Source: Silurus meridionalis
Lineage: Eukaryota > Chordata > Actinopteri > Siluriformes > Siluridae
Length of the DNA: 64,000 nucleotides
Direction of reading: 5' to 3'
Assembly: GCF_014805685.1 (NCBI RefSeq)
Contig: NC_060884.1
Coordinates: 13,715,356-13,779,355, forward strand
In this document: positions 12,196-25,060 of the stretch, piece by piece
Position numbering within the stretch: position 1 is the stretch's first letter
Layout of the letters: each line of letters starts with the position of its first letter
The notes under the pieces: generated by a model
Seen by the model: only the letters and a program-made list of their open reading frames with translations
Told to the model about the DNA's origin: nothing
Databases searched by the model: none
Program-made: the position numbers and the translations under genes

Positions 12196-13594
12196 AACTA
12201 TGCTAGAGTTAGTATGTGATTACTAATCCCAAAATACTTTGTTGTATACAAAGCAAGGAGTCATGTGCATCCTTGTTGCTTGTCACAAGGCAGTGGTGTG
12301 ACAGTCCTGAGGGGTGAGACTGGTCTGGGAGCAGGGTGAAACAATGTGCATTTGTCTCAATTGGCTCAACTAACAACATGGACTTCTGTACTCAAATTGA
12401 AGCTTTGGGACATACGCATATGTTGGTATGAGAGAAATAATATGCAATCTGTAGTTATTTTATTCGTTTAACCTTATTTAGAAAATGCTTAAGTATTTCC
12501 GTGCAAGGGTATCAACTAAGACAAAATGTGAGAAAGGAATCACACAGCTGTTTGGAGGAATTTTCCCTCGAGGAAGTAGAACGAATCGCATTTGAGGCCC
12601 TTTGGTTTATTGTGAAATTGTCTTATTTGCTTCTCACAGACTAACCAGCATCTGCTATTTGACTGCCAAAGCCCCTCAGAGCTAATGATAAGCAACTAAG
12701 AAACATGTGGTGGATCAAAATTTGGTCAGATGTGAGCAGAAAGTGAGATTTGTGCTAGTAAAAACCCTTATGAGCACTTTCCCCTGAGAGCTAAATGTAC
12801 CACATATGATTCATTGTCTGTGAATCATCAGTCAGTACTCAAGCATTTGAGCAAGACAATGTGCTTTCGGACATGGTGTTGTTTCCCAAGACAAACGATA
12901 TCCTGCGACTGTGTGGAAAGTTGCCAGGAAACATACATGGCCATAGAATTATCAGGAAGTTTGTGATGATGTCATGGTGAAAGTAGGAGGGTGATATACA
13001 GTGAGTGTCATATGTTTTGTTTTTGAATTTTTATAAGTAAAATTTGTAACTCTACATTATACAGCAACAGTGAAATCTGGTGTTTAAATCAGGAAAAGGA
13101 TTCAATGTTAGTCAAAAGGTCATACATTATTCAATTAGAGCATTTCTTTAATATTTAACTCAGTCATTTAGAAGAAGCTCTGATATAAAAACCATCCGTT
13201 TTTTTTGTTGAAGATTATAAAAGTGTTTCAGTTATTAAATTACTTTTCGACGTACCATTTGTACCAACGTACATATAAAATTTGGATAAATCTACAAGTG
13301 TGTTTATTTGGACAATAAGGTAATTATTTAGACTAGCTCAAATCAACGTAACTGTAGAGCTGCTGTTGTACATGGCCATACTGTCTCTCTCTGACCGCAC
13401 TGTGAGTAATGCCCTTGACTAGACACTCTGTCTCCTCTGTAATATTAACGCCATCAGAGATTTTTACTGGCTCTCCTTCTCTTTTTGGAACTTGCTACAT
13501 AGCCAAGCATGTTAATTTATGAACAGTGTTTGCTGTTTTGCACACAAATTAAACATAATTGAAAAACCAAACCATTTCTGCTTTATAGAAAATC

Positions 13595-13720
13595 ATGTCT
13601 GTAGAATTTTCTGGCTTTTTCCAGTAAGTGCTTTATCCTGGTTGAGATCATGGTGGGGCTGGAGCCTATCCCGGGAATATTGGGCGAGAAACAGGAATAC
13701 ACCCTGAATGGAATGGGCCT
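13595..13720 (-). repeat. SINE-like dispersed repeat fragment, minus orientation
   Basis: GTGCTTTATCCTGGTTGAG, GGGGCTGGAGCCTATCCCGG and GGAATACACCCTGAATGG are the reverse complement of the 3' part of the same repeat family. Confidence 0.6.
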
Positions 13721-15442
13721 AATGTCTGATAAGAAAAATTAGAGTAAAGCATTAAACCGAAGTCTTTTCATCAGTGTAACTTACAGGAAGCTGCAAAATA
13801 GAGTCAAATCGAAATACATCAATGTTTGTATTTTTAGGATTAGTTTGCCAAATGACACAGCAATTTAACAGATTTGAATTACAATCCTGGCTTGAACATT
13901 CTTCTCCTCAGTCATTATTTATAGTTGCTTTTAGTTTAAAGTCTACACAGTTCAGCAGTCCTTTACATTGCTTAATCCCTGTTTATTGCCAATGCTGAGT
14001 TGCCAGTTTCCTAAATACATTTATCAACTATTTCGTTGACACCATGTGCTGTGTTATGCTATTTTTTTATGCTATTAACCTAATTCTCTGTCTACTGTAC
14101 CATACAGTAGCCTTTGAATAGATGCCACCCACACTCGGCTAATTTCAGGGCTGTTTCTGTTTCGGATTTAAACTGTGTCACTTGCATAAACACCATGATT
14201 ATAAGGTTTCTCAGAGTTTCCAGGCTACCGACAGATTCACGTTTTTATCTTGGGTCTTGTAATTTGTGTTATTACTGTAAAAATGTGTAAATCATTTTGT
14301 CGAGGTGTGACATTTACAGTACTGTACTCCAACCGTGACAAATTTCCTAGAAGACCACCTGCGACCACCTTCCACACAAGTCTCCAGGATTATGGAGGCT
14401 GTGACATAAAAAATATTTGTATTGATAAAATCTGATTCATGACTCAGTGTGAGAGAATTTTGTTTAAAAATCCTAGCACAGGCCCTGAGGTCAAAGTTTT
14501 AGCATGTGTTTTTGAATATAAGCTTTACAACATTACATGAATTTACAGTGGTCCCTTTTCTTTGATTGACATGGTAAAGATTGACAAGTTTTTATACAGA
14601 ACTTCAAAAAGACTAATTTTATAGTTCTGTGTTCAACTCAGTATAATAAAAATAATAATAAATATACATTTAATACAACAGCATATTTATTGAAAAGCCT
14701 GTAATTATACAATACTGGCAGGTTATACTGTATTAAAGGAACTTTTATTGTATGTACAGTATTAATGGAACTGCATAGATACAAAAACACTGCTATATTT
14801 ACAATACAGTAAAACAAAACATTAAAATACTGAAGAGACAAAGGAACCGAATATCAATGGGTTTTTTTGTCTTTTATGTAAGTTTGGTTGAAGCACCATA
14901 GTTTTATTAATAACAGCAAAGGTTAAAGTGAGGGGTATAAAGGCAGGAGACGTTCAATAAGTCTGTTAGCCTGTTAGCATAGCTTTACAATCTCCTTATA
15001 GTTTAAACAGGCAATACTCGTTGGTAGTGGTAAGAACCTATAATGTGAATGTAATGAATTTTTTATGTTACATTTCAACAAAACTGAACCACTGGAACTA
15101 AGCTGTATGATTCTTTTATCCTGTCACAGGTGGTCAACAAGGGCCACCGCTAAAAAGAGTGCTATTCAAACATTCTAATATTTAACTAGCACAGTTAACT
15201 AGCAAGCTACACCAAAATACTTCTTATGTAGATTTATTTTGTTAGGATTAATGAATGATCCAATTTATTTGTTTTTCTTTTTGAAAGAAAATAGTTTAAA
15301 CACTTAACTAAACTTAATTTAACTTAACTTAATCATTAGCTAATATATTGTTGCCAATATGTAATCAATATGTAGTGTTACTGATATGTAGTGTTATAGA
15401 TTTATTTATTTATTTATTTTTTACATGTAGGCTTCACCTCAT

Positions 15443-15445
<3 letters not shown>

Positions 15446-15498
<53 letters not shown>
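15446..15498. repeat. (AC)n microsatellite
   Basis: About 26 CA units. Confidence 0.98.
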
Positions 15499-15499
<1 letters not shown>

Positions 15500-16365
15500 G
15501 GTAATACAAGATAATACACTATGCAATATAATTTACAAGATTATACAATTTAAGCATAATCTAGAAATGTCCTACAAATCTCAAAATAGAAATACGTAAA
15601 AATGGTAATAAATGTTCTGACTATGATTTCCGGATGTTCGTTCCCATGTCTGTCCGAATCTCGCGAATGCAATATCTACAGAACGAGAGATTTATTGTTT
15701 GTAGGATTTATATCGAATGAACATTGTAGCCATGAGATGAACTGAATTTTTTATTTGTTTTTGAAATGTCAAGGTCACAGCAAAATCTTTCCAGAAGTAT
15801 AATATTTTAATTGTATTTGACTTTCTTGTGAGCATGTTTTAGTGAATGGCAAGACTAAAAACACATACAGTTTTCAAATATCTAGTCCTAACCAGCTTAA
15901 AAGAGGTTTAATATTCTGACCGCCAATCAGTCTGAAAACAGGCAGGAAGGCTTATCTAAGCATCTGCTACAGTCGCACACACTAGCTCTTTAAGTCAATC
16001 ATAGGATTAATCAAATTAGCACTAAAAAACCATTATGGAACCAATGAACATTAAAGAAGGAGGAATTAGACTGGCTGATTTGTTCCTAATTAACAGCACT
16101 AACAGTGGTTTTTTTTTTATTTTTATGAATTTACGATTATAATAATACAGGGCTTTTAAGCATTGTCTTATCTAGACATTCACAATTCTGTTCTATAGAT
16201 TGTTGTTGGTTGGATAATAATTATATATTTTTACTGTCTTGTGTTGTACTCTCTGTAATTCTGTTGGGTGCCATTTGTATCCTACTGATATCTATTGAAT
16301 GATTCATATTCAATAACTGCTTTACTCAGGTCAGAGTGTTGGGTGATTCATTACAGATATAAATA

Positions 16366-17055
16366 GACTATATGGTCAAAGCTATGTAAATGCCTGACTA
16401 TAACCCTACGAGTGAGTCCTCCCCAAGTCCACAACTTTTGGCAAGTTGGAGGCACATGATTGTCTAGTATGTGTTTGTATACAGTAGATTATGTAGCTTT
16501 ATAACATCTTAGCAGAATGCATAACCAAATGTGTGTAGCCACCTGATCATCACACTCATATGTGGGTCTTCTTGAAACTGTTAGCACAAAAATAAAAGCA
16601 CACAATAGTGCAAACTGTCTTTGTATGCTGGAGCATTACAATTTCCCTGTGGAAATAAAAGGGCCCGAACATGTTCCAGAATGAAAATTCTCAAAGATTC
16701 CCAAGATGCTTGTAGAGGAACTCAGTTGGCTTGCACAGAACCATGTTCTCAACCACCACTGAAGACCTTTAAGATTACCTGGAACAAGCACCAGGATTCC
16801 TCACCTGACATCAGTGCCAGACCCCACTAATGATCTTTTAGCCGAATAAATTAGCTTCTTTTTGTTTTAATAGCCCCAAGGTTTTCCTGTGGGAAACCTT
16901 AGAGGAAATCTAGAATAAAACTATGTTCAGAGGAAAGCCTTCCCAGATGCAGTTGTAAGAGGAAAAAGAGGACAAGCTCCATTTTAATTACCTGACTTTG
17001 AAATAGGGATGTTCAGAAAGCTCACAAAGGTGTTATGGTCAGATGTCCACATCTG
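16366..17055 (+). mobile_element. Decayed Tc1-like transposon copy, internally deleted
   Basis: The left end ACTATATGGTCAAAGCTATG resembles the terminal repeat of a very common fish Tc1 family, and the right side keeps GGTGTTATGGTCAGATGTCC from the inverted copy. Between them are transposase-derived pieces, including CTTTGTATGCTGGAGCATTAC and, in one frame, TEPCSQPPLKTFKITWNK, a decayed form of the SPDLNP...LWDEL region. Many stops; inactive. Confidence 0.65.
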
Positions 17056-17394
17056 GCTCTCTTGTGTATGCATATATTAAAAGAAAAAGGTATAATGTAT
17101 AGGTAAATTGCTCTTATCATTGACCTATGTGCATGGTTTCAGATAGATAATACATTTTTGTTGACTAATCAATAGGGAAAAAGTTGATGATGGGCTCAAG
17201 CTTATACAATGTATATAAAAATATCACAGGCGTTGTGTCTACACCCTCCACACTGTTAAAATAGCAGGCCTTAGTGACACAAAAAAAGGAACTAAGATCA
17301 TTTATTTTTTAAATCCTCACTGATTATTACATTACTCATGTTTTGGGGTAAGCAGTCAGCATGCCAAGTTGACTTGGCACAATTCTCCGATTTT

Positions 17395-17520
17395 TCCTTG
17401 CAAAAACATTCAAGATCCATCAAATTTTATCTCCTGTGCACAGCCTGCTTCAGGACACCCAACAGATCTTTAGTTGGATTCAGGTCAGGGCTTTCATGGG
17501 CATGTAGACTTTTTATGGCC
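17395..17520 (-). mobile_element. Possible Tc1 transposase fragment
   Basis: GCCTGCTTCAGGACACCCAA and GTTGGATTCAGGTCAGGGCT resemble an inverted stretch of a fish Tc1 transposase gene (the ...SPDLNP region). Only about 120 bases are recognisable. Confidence 0.4.
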
Positions 17521-18179
17521 ATTGCATTTATTACTTATTTACCGCACTGTTTACTACTTTCCTGTTTTTATTTTCTTTGTCCAAATATATAAATATGACA
17601 GATTACAGGAAATAACAGGTTAAGTCTAAATCAAACATCTATTGGCAAGTTAGGAATACATTTTACTAGAAGTGTTTTATTAATCACTTTATCCTTTTGT
17701 CTCAGGTCCACAGTTCATATAACATCAATAATGACAACAATAACAAGCAGTCTTTTCCTTCAGCCTCACGTTAAAGCTGCTCCTCTGTGCATTGTTCTGA
17801 TATATATATAATGCAATGAGCCTTTTAAATTCCCCTGGAAAAGACAGACTTCTTATGCTGTAATTGTTTTAGCTGTATGACAGACTGAGGGTGAGGACTC
17901 CTTGACTGTCAAGTGAATAGAGGGGGAATTGAATTAGGGATGTCTGGCCTTGGGAAGAGAAAGACATGTTAAAACCATGTTTTACTTGTTCACGGGGTAC
18001 TGGTGATGTCATACATAGCTGATGAGGTTTGGACAAAACTAATTTATACAGGGCACCAAAACCAGTTGTTTTCACTTACTGTATGTGTCCTGCATTTTAG
18101 CTGTAAACAAATTTAGTTGTGGTCAAATGTTTATCAATTGTATGAATGTTGTTTCGTGAACAATAGCAACACAGTAATG

Positions 18180-18345
18180 GTGCTGTCTCACAGCTCCATT
18201 GTTTCTGGTTCAATCTTTAGCTCAGGTTACTGTCTGTGTGCATTGTAGCATGTTCTCCTGTATTTTTTTGGGTTCTCTTAGTTTCTTTCACCTCCCAAAA
18301 ACATAAACAAGTTTAATGAATGTCAGAATGTTTGTGTAAATGGAT
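18180..18345 (+). repeat. SINE-like dispersed repeat, degenerate
   Basis: CTCAGGTTACTGTCTGTGTG, CATGTTCTCCTGT, TTTGGGTTCTCTTAG and CACCTCCCAAAAACAT follow the order of the 5' half of the repeat at 10040-10335. Confidence 0.6.
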
Positions 18346-19102
18346 AAATGTTAAAAACTAATCGAGTAGTTCTTTGTTAGATTGCATATTGCAATTCGAT
18401 CTAGACGACATTGTCTCTCTTGTTATCTCTCCCTATCTCATTATCTTTCCATTTCTTGTCCTGAATGTCCTTTGTGAGATCAATCTGATCTGAAGCAATT
18501 TGCCCAGCTTGCCATGCTCTTTCTGTCTTACTCTTTCTCTGACACAAAATGTACTGTAGAAAATAAGATGTGGATATAGATTTTACGGAATACAAGCAAA
18601 CCAGTCCTATTCTACAAATCCAAGTGTCAGTGTAGTGCACGCTGAACTTGTTAATCAACATGGTTCAAACTTCCTATTGTGGCCTTGTATCAACATTAGC
18701 ACAGTGATTTAAAGCACTGTGGTTCCTATATAGCAGGCTCAGTTATGTACTGTGTAACTACTAGTAAGTTCGGGTATTGTGTTTATGTGCTATTGTAAGT
18801 GTACCTCCTTCAGGCATTAAAAGGCTAGCATGCATTTTTTGCAAGGGATTACCCTTGACTTTGGAAGTGATACATCTCAAGGACAAGCTGTTTGATGGTG
18901 AAAGGGGTGACTCAAATTGAAAGGTGGTCCGAAGCTGTGAAGGAAATGACCCAGAGGGTTTTGGCATGATGTCATTACTAGAAGAAATATGAGTCACTGG
19001 TGGGTGCATGTGTGTAGTGAGAGCTATAGTTGAGTTTTTGCTTGGTGTATATGTGAGAGAGTTCATCAGTGTGTCACTTGCCAAGACTATAAGACAGATT
19101 TA

Positions 19103-19105
<3 letters not shown>

Positions 19106-19148
<43 letters not shown>
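19106..19148. repeat. (GA)n microsatellite
   Basis: About 21 GA units. Confidence 0.97.
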
Positions 19149-19153
<5 letters not shown>

Positions 19154-19444
19154 TCCCCTCAGTCCAGATGTCTCTACTCCCCTCCCGCACACATGGAAGA
19201 AACGGCACGTGGCTCTTCAAGGCTTTGTTAGATAGCATTAAAGGTTTATTTCACCACAGTGGATAAGAGTTGGCACAGCAAACACAGACAAGTGCCACTG
19301 TACTACTACAGGATTTTACTAATGTATTAGCTGAAAGGACAAAAAGATTCAAAGATTCCAGGTAAGAATGTTCTTTTCAGTGTGAATTAATAGTAGAATT
19401 GTTTAGTGTAAAATAATGAAATGCATCTCTCACTATTTGCGATC

Positions 19445-19448
<4 letters not shown>

Positions 19449-19494
<46 letters not shown>
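19449..19494. repeat. (CT)n microsatellite
   Basis: About 23 CT units, 300 bases from the complementary (GA)n tract at 19106, so the two could pair in single-stranded DNA or RNA. Confidence 0.97.
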
Positions 19495-19498
<4 letters not shown>

Positions 19499-20023
19499 AA
19501 TATACACACTGCTTAATCACTGTTCAGAACTGCCTTGTCATGAAATGTCAATTATGCACCTGCTTGGCTCCTGAGTGTATTTACATTACTTACTTCTTTC
19601 AGACAAATAATTACTCGATTACTGATTGTTTAAAAGAAATATCAGAATAATTATTTGTCTGATATACACAGTAACGGAAAACCTAAAGCATAAAAACCCT
19701 GTCAGGTCACTGAGTTAACTCAGCCCTTAGGGTGGCTTCAATGAAACGATATTTTTTAAAAGCTTTCTATTCAAATCACCCAGGGTAATGGAGCACTTTT
19801 TGTCTAAAAACAACATTTTGTACAACAGTGGAATGTAAGAATAGTGTTGTACAATTGCACATTTTATTGTCAGTGTATTTGATTGATTATATATATAAAT
19901 ACTGTAAACTACAGAATTTGTGGCACTCTTAATGAGAATGATGAGAATGAGACATATAAAAAATTGATTATTGATTTTAATAATGATCTATTGAAAATTA
20001 TTTCTCATGAGAGTGCAATTTTT

Positions 20024-20024
20024 A

Positions 20025-20085
<61 letters not shown>
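20024..20085. repeat. (AAT)n microsatellite
   Basis: About 20 TAA units, uninterrupted. Confidence 0.97.
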
Positions 20086-20359
20086 GTGTTTTTCAGCAAG
20101 CCATGTAGTAAAATTATGTCTTTCCTAGATGCACAAAGTCTTAAGCAACTCTAATGCTCCCCTTAACCAGGTCACATCATTCAGGGGTATATCTGTTCAT
20201 AAATCCCTTTGTTGTCCATCACTATGAAATAAACTAAATAAACCCATAATTACCGATCTGCACAAATCAGTTAATGGGAAAATACACCATGCATGATTAA
20301 AAACAATATGAAGCCTTATAGTAACAATAGTCATAATTAAAATAAAAAATAAAAAGTAA

Positions 20360-20383
20360 AAAAAAAAAAAATAATAATAATAA

Positions 20384-20414
<31 letters not shown>

Positions 20415-20449
20415 AAGAAGAAGAACTAGAACAAGAAGAATAAAAAGAA
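20360..20449. repeat. poly(A), (AAT)n and (GAA)n compound repeat
   Basis: A poly(A) run grades into AAT units and then about 14 GAA units. A poly(A) source, such as a retroelement tail, is possible. Confidence 0.9.
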
Positions 20450-20569
20450 GTTTAAAAGGCCTGAAAAAGTTTTGTGATACAGGCCTTTTTACACATAGTG
20501 TTATAAGTTGCTGTTATGATCATGGCAAATAAGTATTTAACCTATTTTCACAACCATATGCTTTTTGTA

Positions 20570-20745
20570 CATCCTTTTCCAAAGTTCTCAGTCTTTCGAA
20601 AAGGCTTTTCACTAGATTTTAAAGTATAGATCTGGGGATCTGCCTCTTTAGCTACAACAGCATTAGTGAGGAGGACTGGAACATGCCTTGTTCATCCCAA
20701 AGGTGTTCATTGGTGTTGAGGTCGGGCACATTGGTAACCTTGGTT
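20570..20745 (-). mobile_element. Tc1-like transposase fragment, minus orientation
   Basis: GAAAAGGCTTTTCACTAGAT, CAGCATTAGTGAGGAGGACT and TCATCCCAAAGGTGTTCATTG are the decayed inverse of the same transposase region preserved at 16366-17055 and 60141-60490. Confidence 0.6.
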
Positions 20746-20825
20746 TAACTGCAGACAAATTGTGCAGCTAAGAGCATAAAAACACATTTTATTCAAATAT
20801 CTAGTCATATAATGGCAGAATGTAA

Positions 20826-22330
20826 AACTCAAGTCAAGTCAAGTCACAGCGAAATGAGACAATGTTCCTCCAGAACCCTGGTGCTACATTTAACAACATA
20901 AAGCTACATAACAGAAAACACAGAGCTAAGGACTAGTAAGTGTCCTCGCCACATAGAGTGCATTGTGTGCAACCTGGTGCAAACAGTGCAAGACAACACA
21001 AGACAGTGAAGGACAAATACACAAGACACAAAATAGCGCCACCAGTAAACCTACTGTATACTGTGCATTAGTTTCAGTTCAGGTCTGTGTGTTGAGAAGC
21101 CTGATGGCTTGAGGGAAAAAACTTTTGCACAGTCTGGATGTGGCGGCCCGAATGCTTCAGAACAGCTTCCCTGATGGCCGAGGGTGAAGAGTGTGTGTGT
21201 GAGTAGTGTGTGCGTTTGCGGACGCAGCGTGTGGTGTAAATGACCGTGATGGAGGGGAGAGAGACTCCGATGATCTTTTCAACTGTGTTCACTATCATCT
21301 GTACGGTCTTGCGATTCGAGACAGTGCATTCCCAAACCAGGCAATGATGCAGCTGCTCAGGATGCTCTCAATGGTCCCTCTGTAAAATGTGGTCAGGATG
21401 GGGGGAGGGAGATATGCTTTCCTCAGCCTTCTCAGAAAGTAAAGATGCTACTGGGCTTTCTTGGTGATGAGGCTGGTGTTGAGTGACCAAGTGAAGTTCT
21501 CTGCCAGATGAACACCAAGGAATTTGGTACCCTTGACGATCTCCACATAAGATCCATCGATGATGAGTGGAGAATGGCCCCTTTGTGCTCTCCTGAAGTC
21601 AACAACCATCTCTTTAGTTTTTTCAACGTTCAGAGACAGGTTGTTGGCTCCACACCAGGCTGTTAACTGTTGCACCTCTGTATGCTGACTCATCGTTCTT
21701 GCTGATAAGACCCACCACGCTCGTGTCATCTGCGAACTTGATGATGTGAATAAAGATTTGCTTGCTACACAGTTGCAATTTAGCAGAGTGAACAGCAGTG
21801 GACTGAGCACACAGCCCTGAGGGGCCCCGGTGCTCAGTGTGGTGGTTATGGAGATGCTGTTCCCGATCCTGAATGACTGAGGTCTCCCAGTCAGGAATTC
21901 CAGGATCCAGTTACAGAGGGAGGTGTTCAAGCCCAGTAGCCTCAGCTTCTCAATCAGGTGCTGAGGGATGATTATGTATAATTCTAAATCCTTATTGTCC
22001 AAGTGGGTGAGAGCCAAATGAAGGGTCGTGAAGATGACATCGTCCGTGGAAAGGACGATGCTCAGGGAGATGTTGAAAATCTCAATAAAATACATCCCCT
22101 ATCTGTTCTGCACATTCCCTGAGCACTCTGCTAAGAATGTTGTCTGGTCCAGCAGATGTAAATGGGTTAAATGGAATTTTCCAAACTTCTGCTATGGATA
22201 GACGGAGCACCTGGTCACTGGGAGGAGTTGTGGTCTTCCTCGCCGCCATGTTGTTCTGCACCTCAAACCGGGCGTAGAAGTCATGTCATCAGTGCACTTG
22301 CTGATGTAGCTGGTCACTGTTGACGTGAAC
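20826..22330 (-). mobile_element. Truncated L2/Rex-like LINE retrotransposon with reverse transcriptase remnant
   Basis: Minus strand. The reverse transcriptase region reads [29 protein letters not shown], then after a frameshift [20 protein letters not shown] (catalytic FADD present out of frame), [19 protein letters not shown] and [14 protein letters not shown], followed by a C-terminal part with [13 protein letters not shown]. The 3' terminus near 20826 is the CAAGTC-type end shared by many fish LINE copies. The 5' end is truncated and no endonuclease is seen. Two or more frameshifts make it inactive. The clade (L2, Rex1 or another CR1-group member) is not settled. Confidence 0.8.
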
Positions 22331-23031
22331 TTTGGATTTAGCTGCTAACATAATTTGAGCACTTTGTGCATCTGATTGGAACTGTTTGATATTAAAGTTT
22401 GAGATGGCTGGCATGTTCATTAGTGTCTCAATGCTTGCAATCACACCAGACCCATGTGTTCGGGTCGGTACCCGAAAACTATTAAAAGCCTGTTCTTGTA
22501 TTAGAACAGTGTATTTGAATCTGTATTAAAAGGCCACAGAAGCCATGACTCACTAAAACTTCTCTGAGTGTCTATGGGCCGGCAAGAGTGTGATACCACA
22601 GTGAGATATTTGCTCATTTCTCTAAAATATTAAATTTAAACAAAATGATTTAGGAAAATTGCTAAAAGTTTTTTTAATGCATTTTAATGAAATCTCAGGC
22701 TACGCCAGGTTTCCTGTGTAGTCTAAGCATTGCCTGTGTTCTATGGATTCTATGGGCGATTGTGAAAATGAATAAATAAGAAAAACATCTGTAAACAGGA
22801 AGAAAAATAACACCATAAACAAGCTCAGTAATGTGCAGAGAGAACCTAACAAGACTTTGTAAACAGAAAAGTAAGAAAACAGAGCACATATACACTGCGA
22901 CTAATGCGAAATGGGTTAAAGTAATGATGAGGTGGGGCTGGGCGTTAATAGAGCACTCAGGGAAAAGAACGTCAGGAGAAAGAATGTTTTGTAAGGTTGT
23001 CTATGCACCTAACAGTCCTTTCCATTATTGG

Positions 23032-23074
23032 TACCGTTCATGATGATTAGTATGGCTAATCATCATGAACGGTA
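23032..23074. other. Perfect 19-bp hairpin with 5-base loop
   Basis: TACCGTTCATGATGATTAG and its exact reverse complement are separated by TATGG. Not part of any repeat I recognise. Confidence 0.85.
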
Positions 23075-23649
23075 GATACACCCAAAAATTTTACTGCTTT
23101 ATATTTTTGTGTGTGCATGTGGATTGTCCTCTTAAATTCAGTCTTTGCAACAATTGATTTTGGGTTTCTACTCATTATCCTATTAAAAGCTCTGTCCATG
23201 ACAGAGACAACTAGGATTAATGCTAAAATATCCCGGTGCTTAGGAGAACTCATGATGCCATCAATCTTTAAAACTTCTGAACCACTAGCCACAAAACAGC
23301 CCCCAAGCAGCAATATTTTACAGTGTGTTGGTTTAACCCTATGGTGATGGATGACAGATTTTACATGTGTGTAACCTCACATTGTAGTTTTAACTAAATT
23401 ATCCCAGAGAAACAAAGGATTTTTTAAGGGTTCATATAAATGCACTGTAATGCTAGGGCTTAGCTTATTTGCCTGTAGTATTTCACTTTAATCAAGCTGT
23501 TTTAGTGTTATAGTTATAACATGCTGGTGTAACTGCATTGCTAGAAGCACTTTTTGACATAATCACCTTACCAAGGACTGTGCTGCTGTTGCAGTGTTCA
23601 AATTGGGGGTCTCTTCAAGTCAACATGCCCACAGTGACCTATATGTTTT

Positions 23650-23693
23650 CACACACATAGACACACACACACACGCACGCACACACGCACGCA

Positions 23694-23757
<64 letters not shown>

Positions 23758-23765
23758 CACACACA
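23650..23765. repeat. Compound (CA)n/(CACG)n microsatellite
   Basis: CA units broken by about nine CGCA units, then a pure CA tract and a short ATATAT tail; the CpG-containing variant is unusual. Confidence 0.95.
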
Positions 23766-24090
23766 GTAGCACTGCTAAAAAACAACATCCAAAGCTTGAC
23801 TAGACATCCCACTAACTGTACTACCCTTTTTGAAGAGATGAAAACAGAGGTGTGGGAAAAATTAGACTAGTGCAAATGTCTGAACTTTTATTGTTTTTAA
23901 GGTAGTTTATGGTGATTGTTTCCATAAGATCCTTGTAATTTAAGCTTTACTGTAATCTAATCCTATCTATATGTAAGAATTCTCCTGTAGTCCACCATGC
24001 TGCATTACAATGTGTCAGATACCTTTGGCCACAATTGTGTTAGTGGGGTTCTTGAATGCACTATAAAATCGTGTGTTACTGTTTTGGCAG

Positions 24091-24795
24091 GACCATGAGT
24101 GCTGGAATAAAACCGGTGTCTCAGGATCACAGTGGCTCTGGGATTCCTCTACCCCGGACCATGAACACCTTCTCCAAGAAGAACAGCAAGTGCTCAAGTG
24201 GCAGCTTCCTTAACTCACCTGCACAGTGTCAGCCAGGTGGAAGAATGGCTTCCTTTGCATCCTCCACTTCCAGCAGTGTAAACTCTAAAGAGCTGCTGAA
24301 GGAAGCTTCATCAAGGATTCAGTACCAATTGCAGAGACCAACTCCACTCAAGACCTCATTTAACCACATGACTGGCTCTCGCTCTGCCTACACTAGTCCA
24401 CAGGTTCCTAAAAGGCATATGCAGCGCTCTAAAGACACCCTGGACATCCGTAGAGTTCCTGCGACCCAGGACAGTTTAGAAAACTTGACAAGGAATGGCA
24501 ACAAAAACTGGAAAACTAATATGGTACAACTCAAGAGACTGGATAATGCAGATGCCCCATCATCATCTTGTATGACGATGCAAGGGGTCCAGACAGGAAA
24601 AGCTAATCTCAGAGCAACCAATGGGAATTTGATTTGGGGATCCTCAGCTGGTAACCGACCAGGCTGTAACAAGCAAAGAATCGAATTAAAAAATGGAAGC
24701 AATAACAAAGGCATGAACTCATGCAAACCTACACCACAGAAAGCTGAAGGAAGTGAATCACCTCGTATGGCTGCAGTGGCACCTTTCAGGTTAAA
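24091..24795 (+). CDS. Alternative upstream NAV1 coding exon, or first coding exon of an overlapping gene
   Basis: Acceptor TTTTGGCAG ends at 24090 and donor GTAAGA begins at 24796. The exon is open for 701 bases from ATG 24095, which has A at -3. The 233 encoded residues are rich in Ser, Asn, Lys and Arg, with no signal peptide, membrane segment or folded domain visible. Residues 15-18 are SGIP, followed by LPR, an EB-binding type motif. The C-terminal end reads MAAVAPFRLK; VAPF occurs at a comparable place, before the DLRQNLEETMSS block, in NAV2/NAV3 as I recall them. It ends in phase 2 and joins 24969. The frame is open upstream to the acceptor, so the ATG may be internal if coding exons precede it. 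I read it as a long-form NAV1 N-terminus by phase and position, not by recognised homology along its length. Confidence 0.72.
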
Positions 24796-24968
24796 GTAAG
24801 ATCAATGAGTTTATGCTGAAGCAACAACTCGTAAAAATTCACAATATTTATTTATAATATTGTATTTATTATTAATCAGAACCCAGGCTGTGCTTAGTTA
24901 AGCTTAAACAACTTAAACATAAAGTTATTTGTACTATTTTAATTCATGTCCATGTCTCTGATCCCCAG

Positions 24969-25060
24969 GCTTCAGGTTCAGGAGGATACTGACATGTCCT
25001 CTTTGGAGGATGTGAGTGACTGCTCCTCAGACTCAATGGAAGTGTACTGTGAGGATTTGG
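24969..25060 (+). CDS. Second alternative upstream exon (acidic serine-rich)
   Basis: Acceptor CCCCAG ends at 24968 and donor GTAAGCC begins at 25061. The frame continues from 24795 and encodes LQVQEDTDMSSLEDVSDC then SSDSMEVYCEDL, ending one base into a glycine, aspartate or glutamate codon. Its phase is identical to that of the 33067 exon. It can therefore splice to 38775 (giving CEDL-DRESQRKR) or to 54779 (giving CEDL-EITGSICR). The acidic serine-rich stretch could be a phosphorylation cluster, but nothing proves that. Confidence 0.72.
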
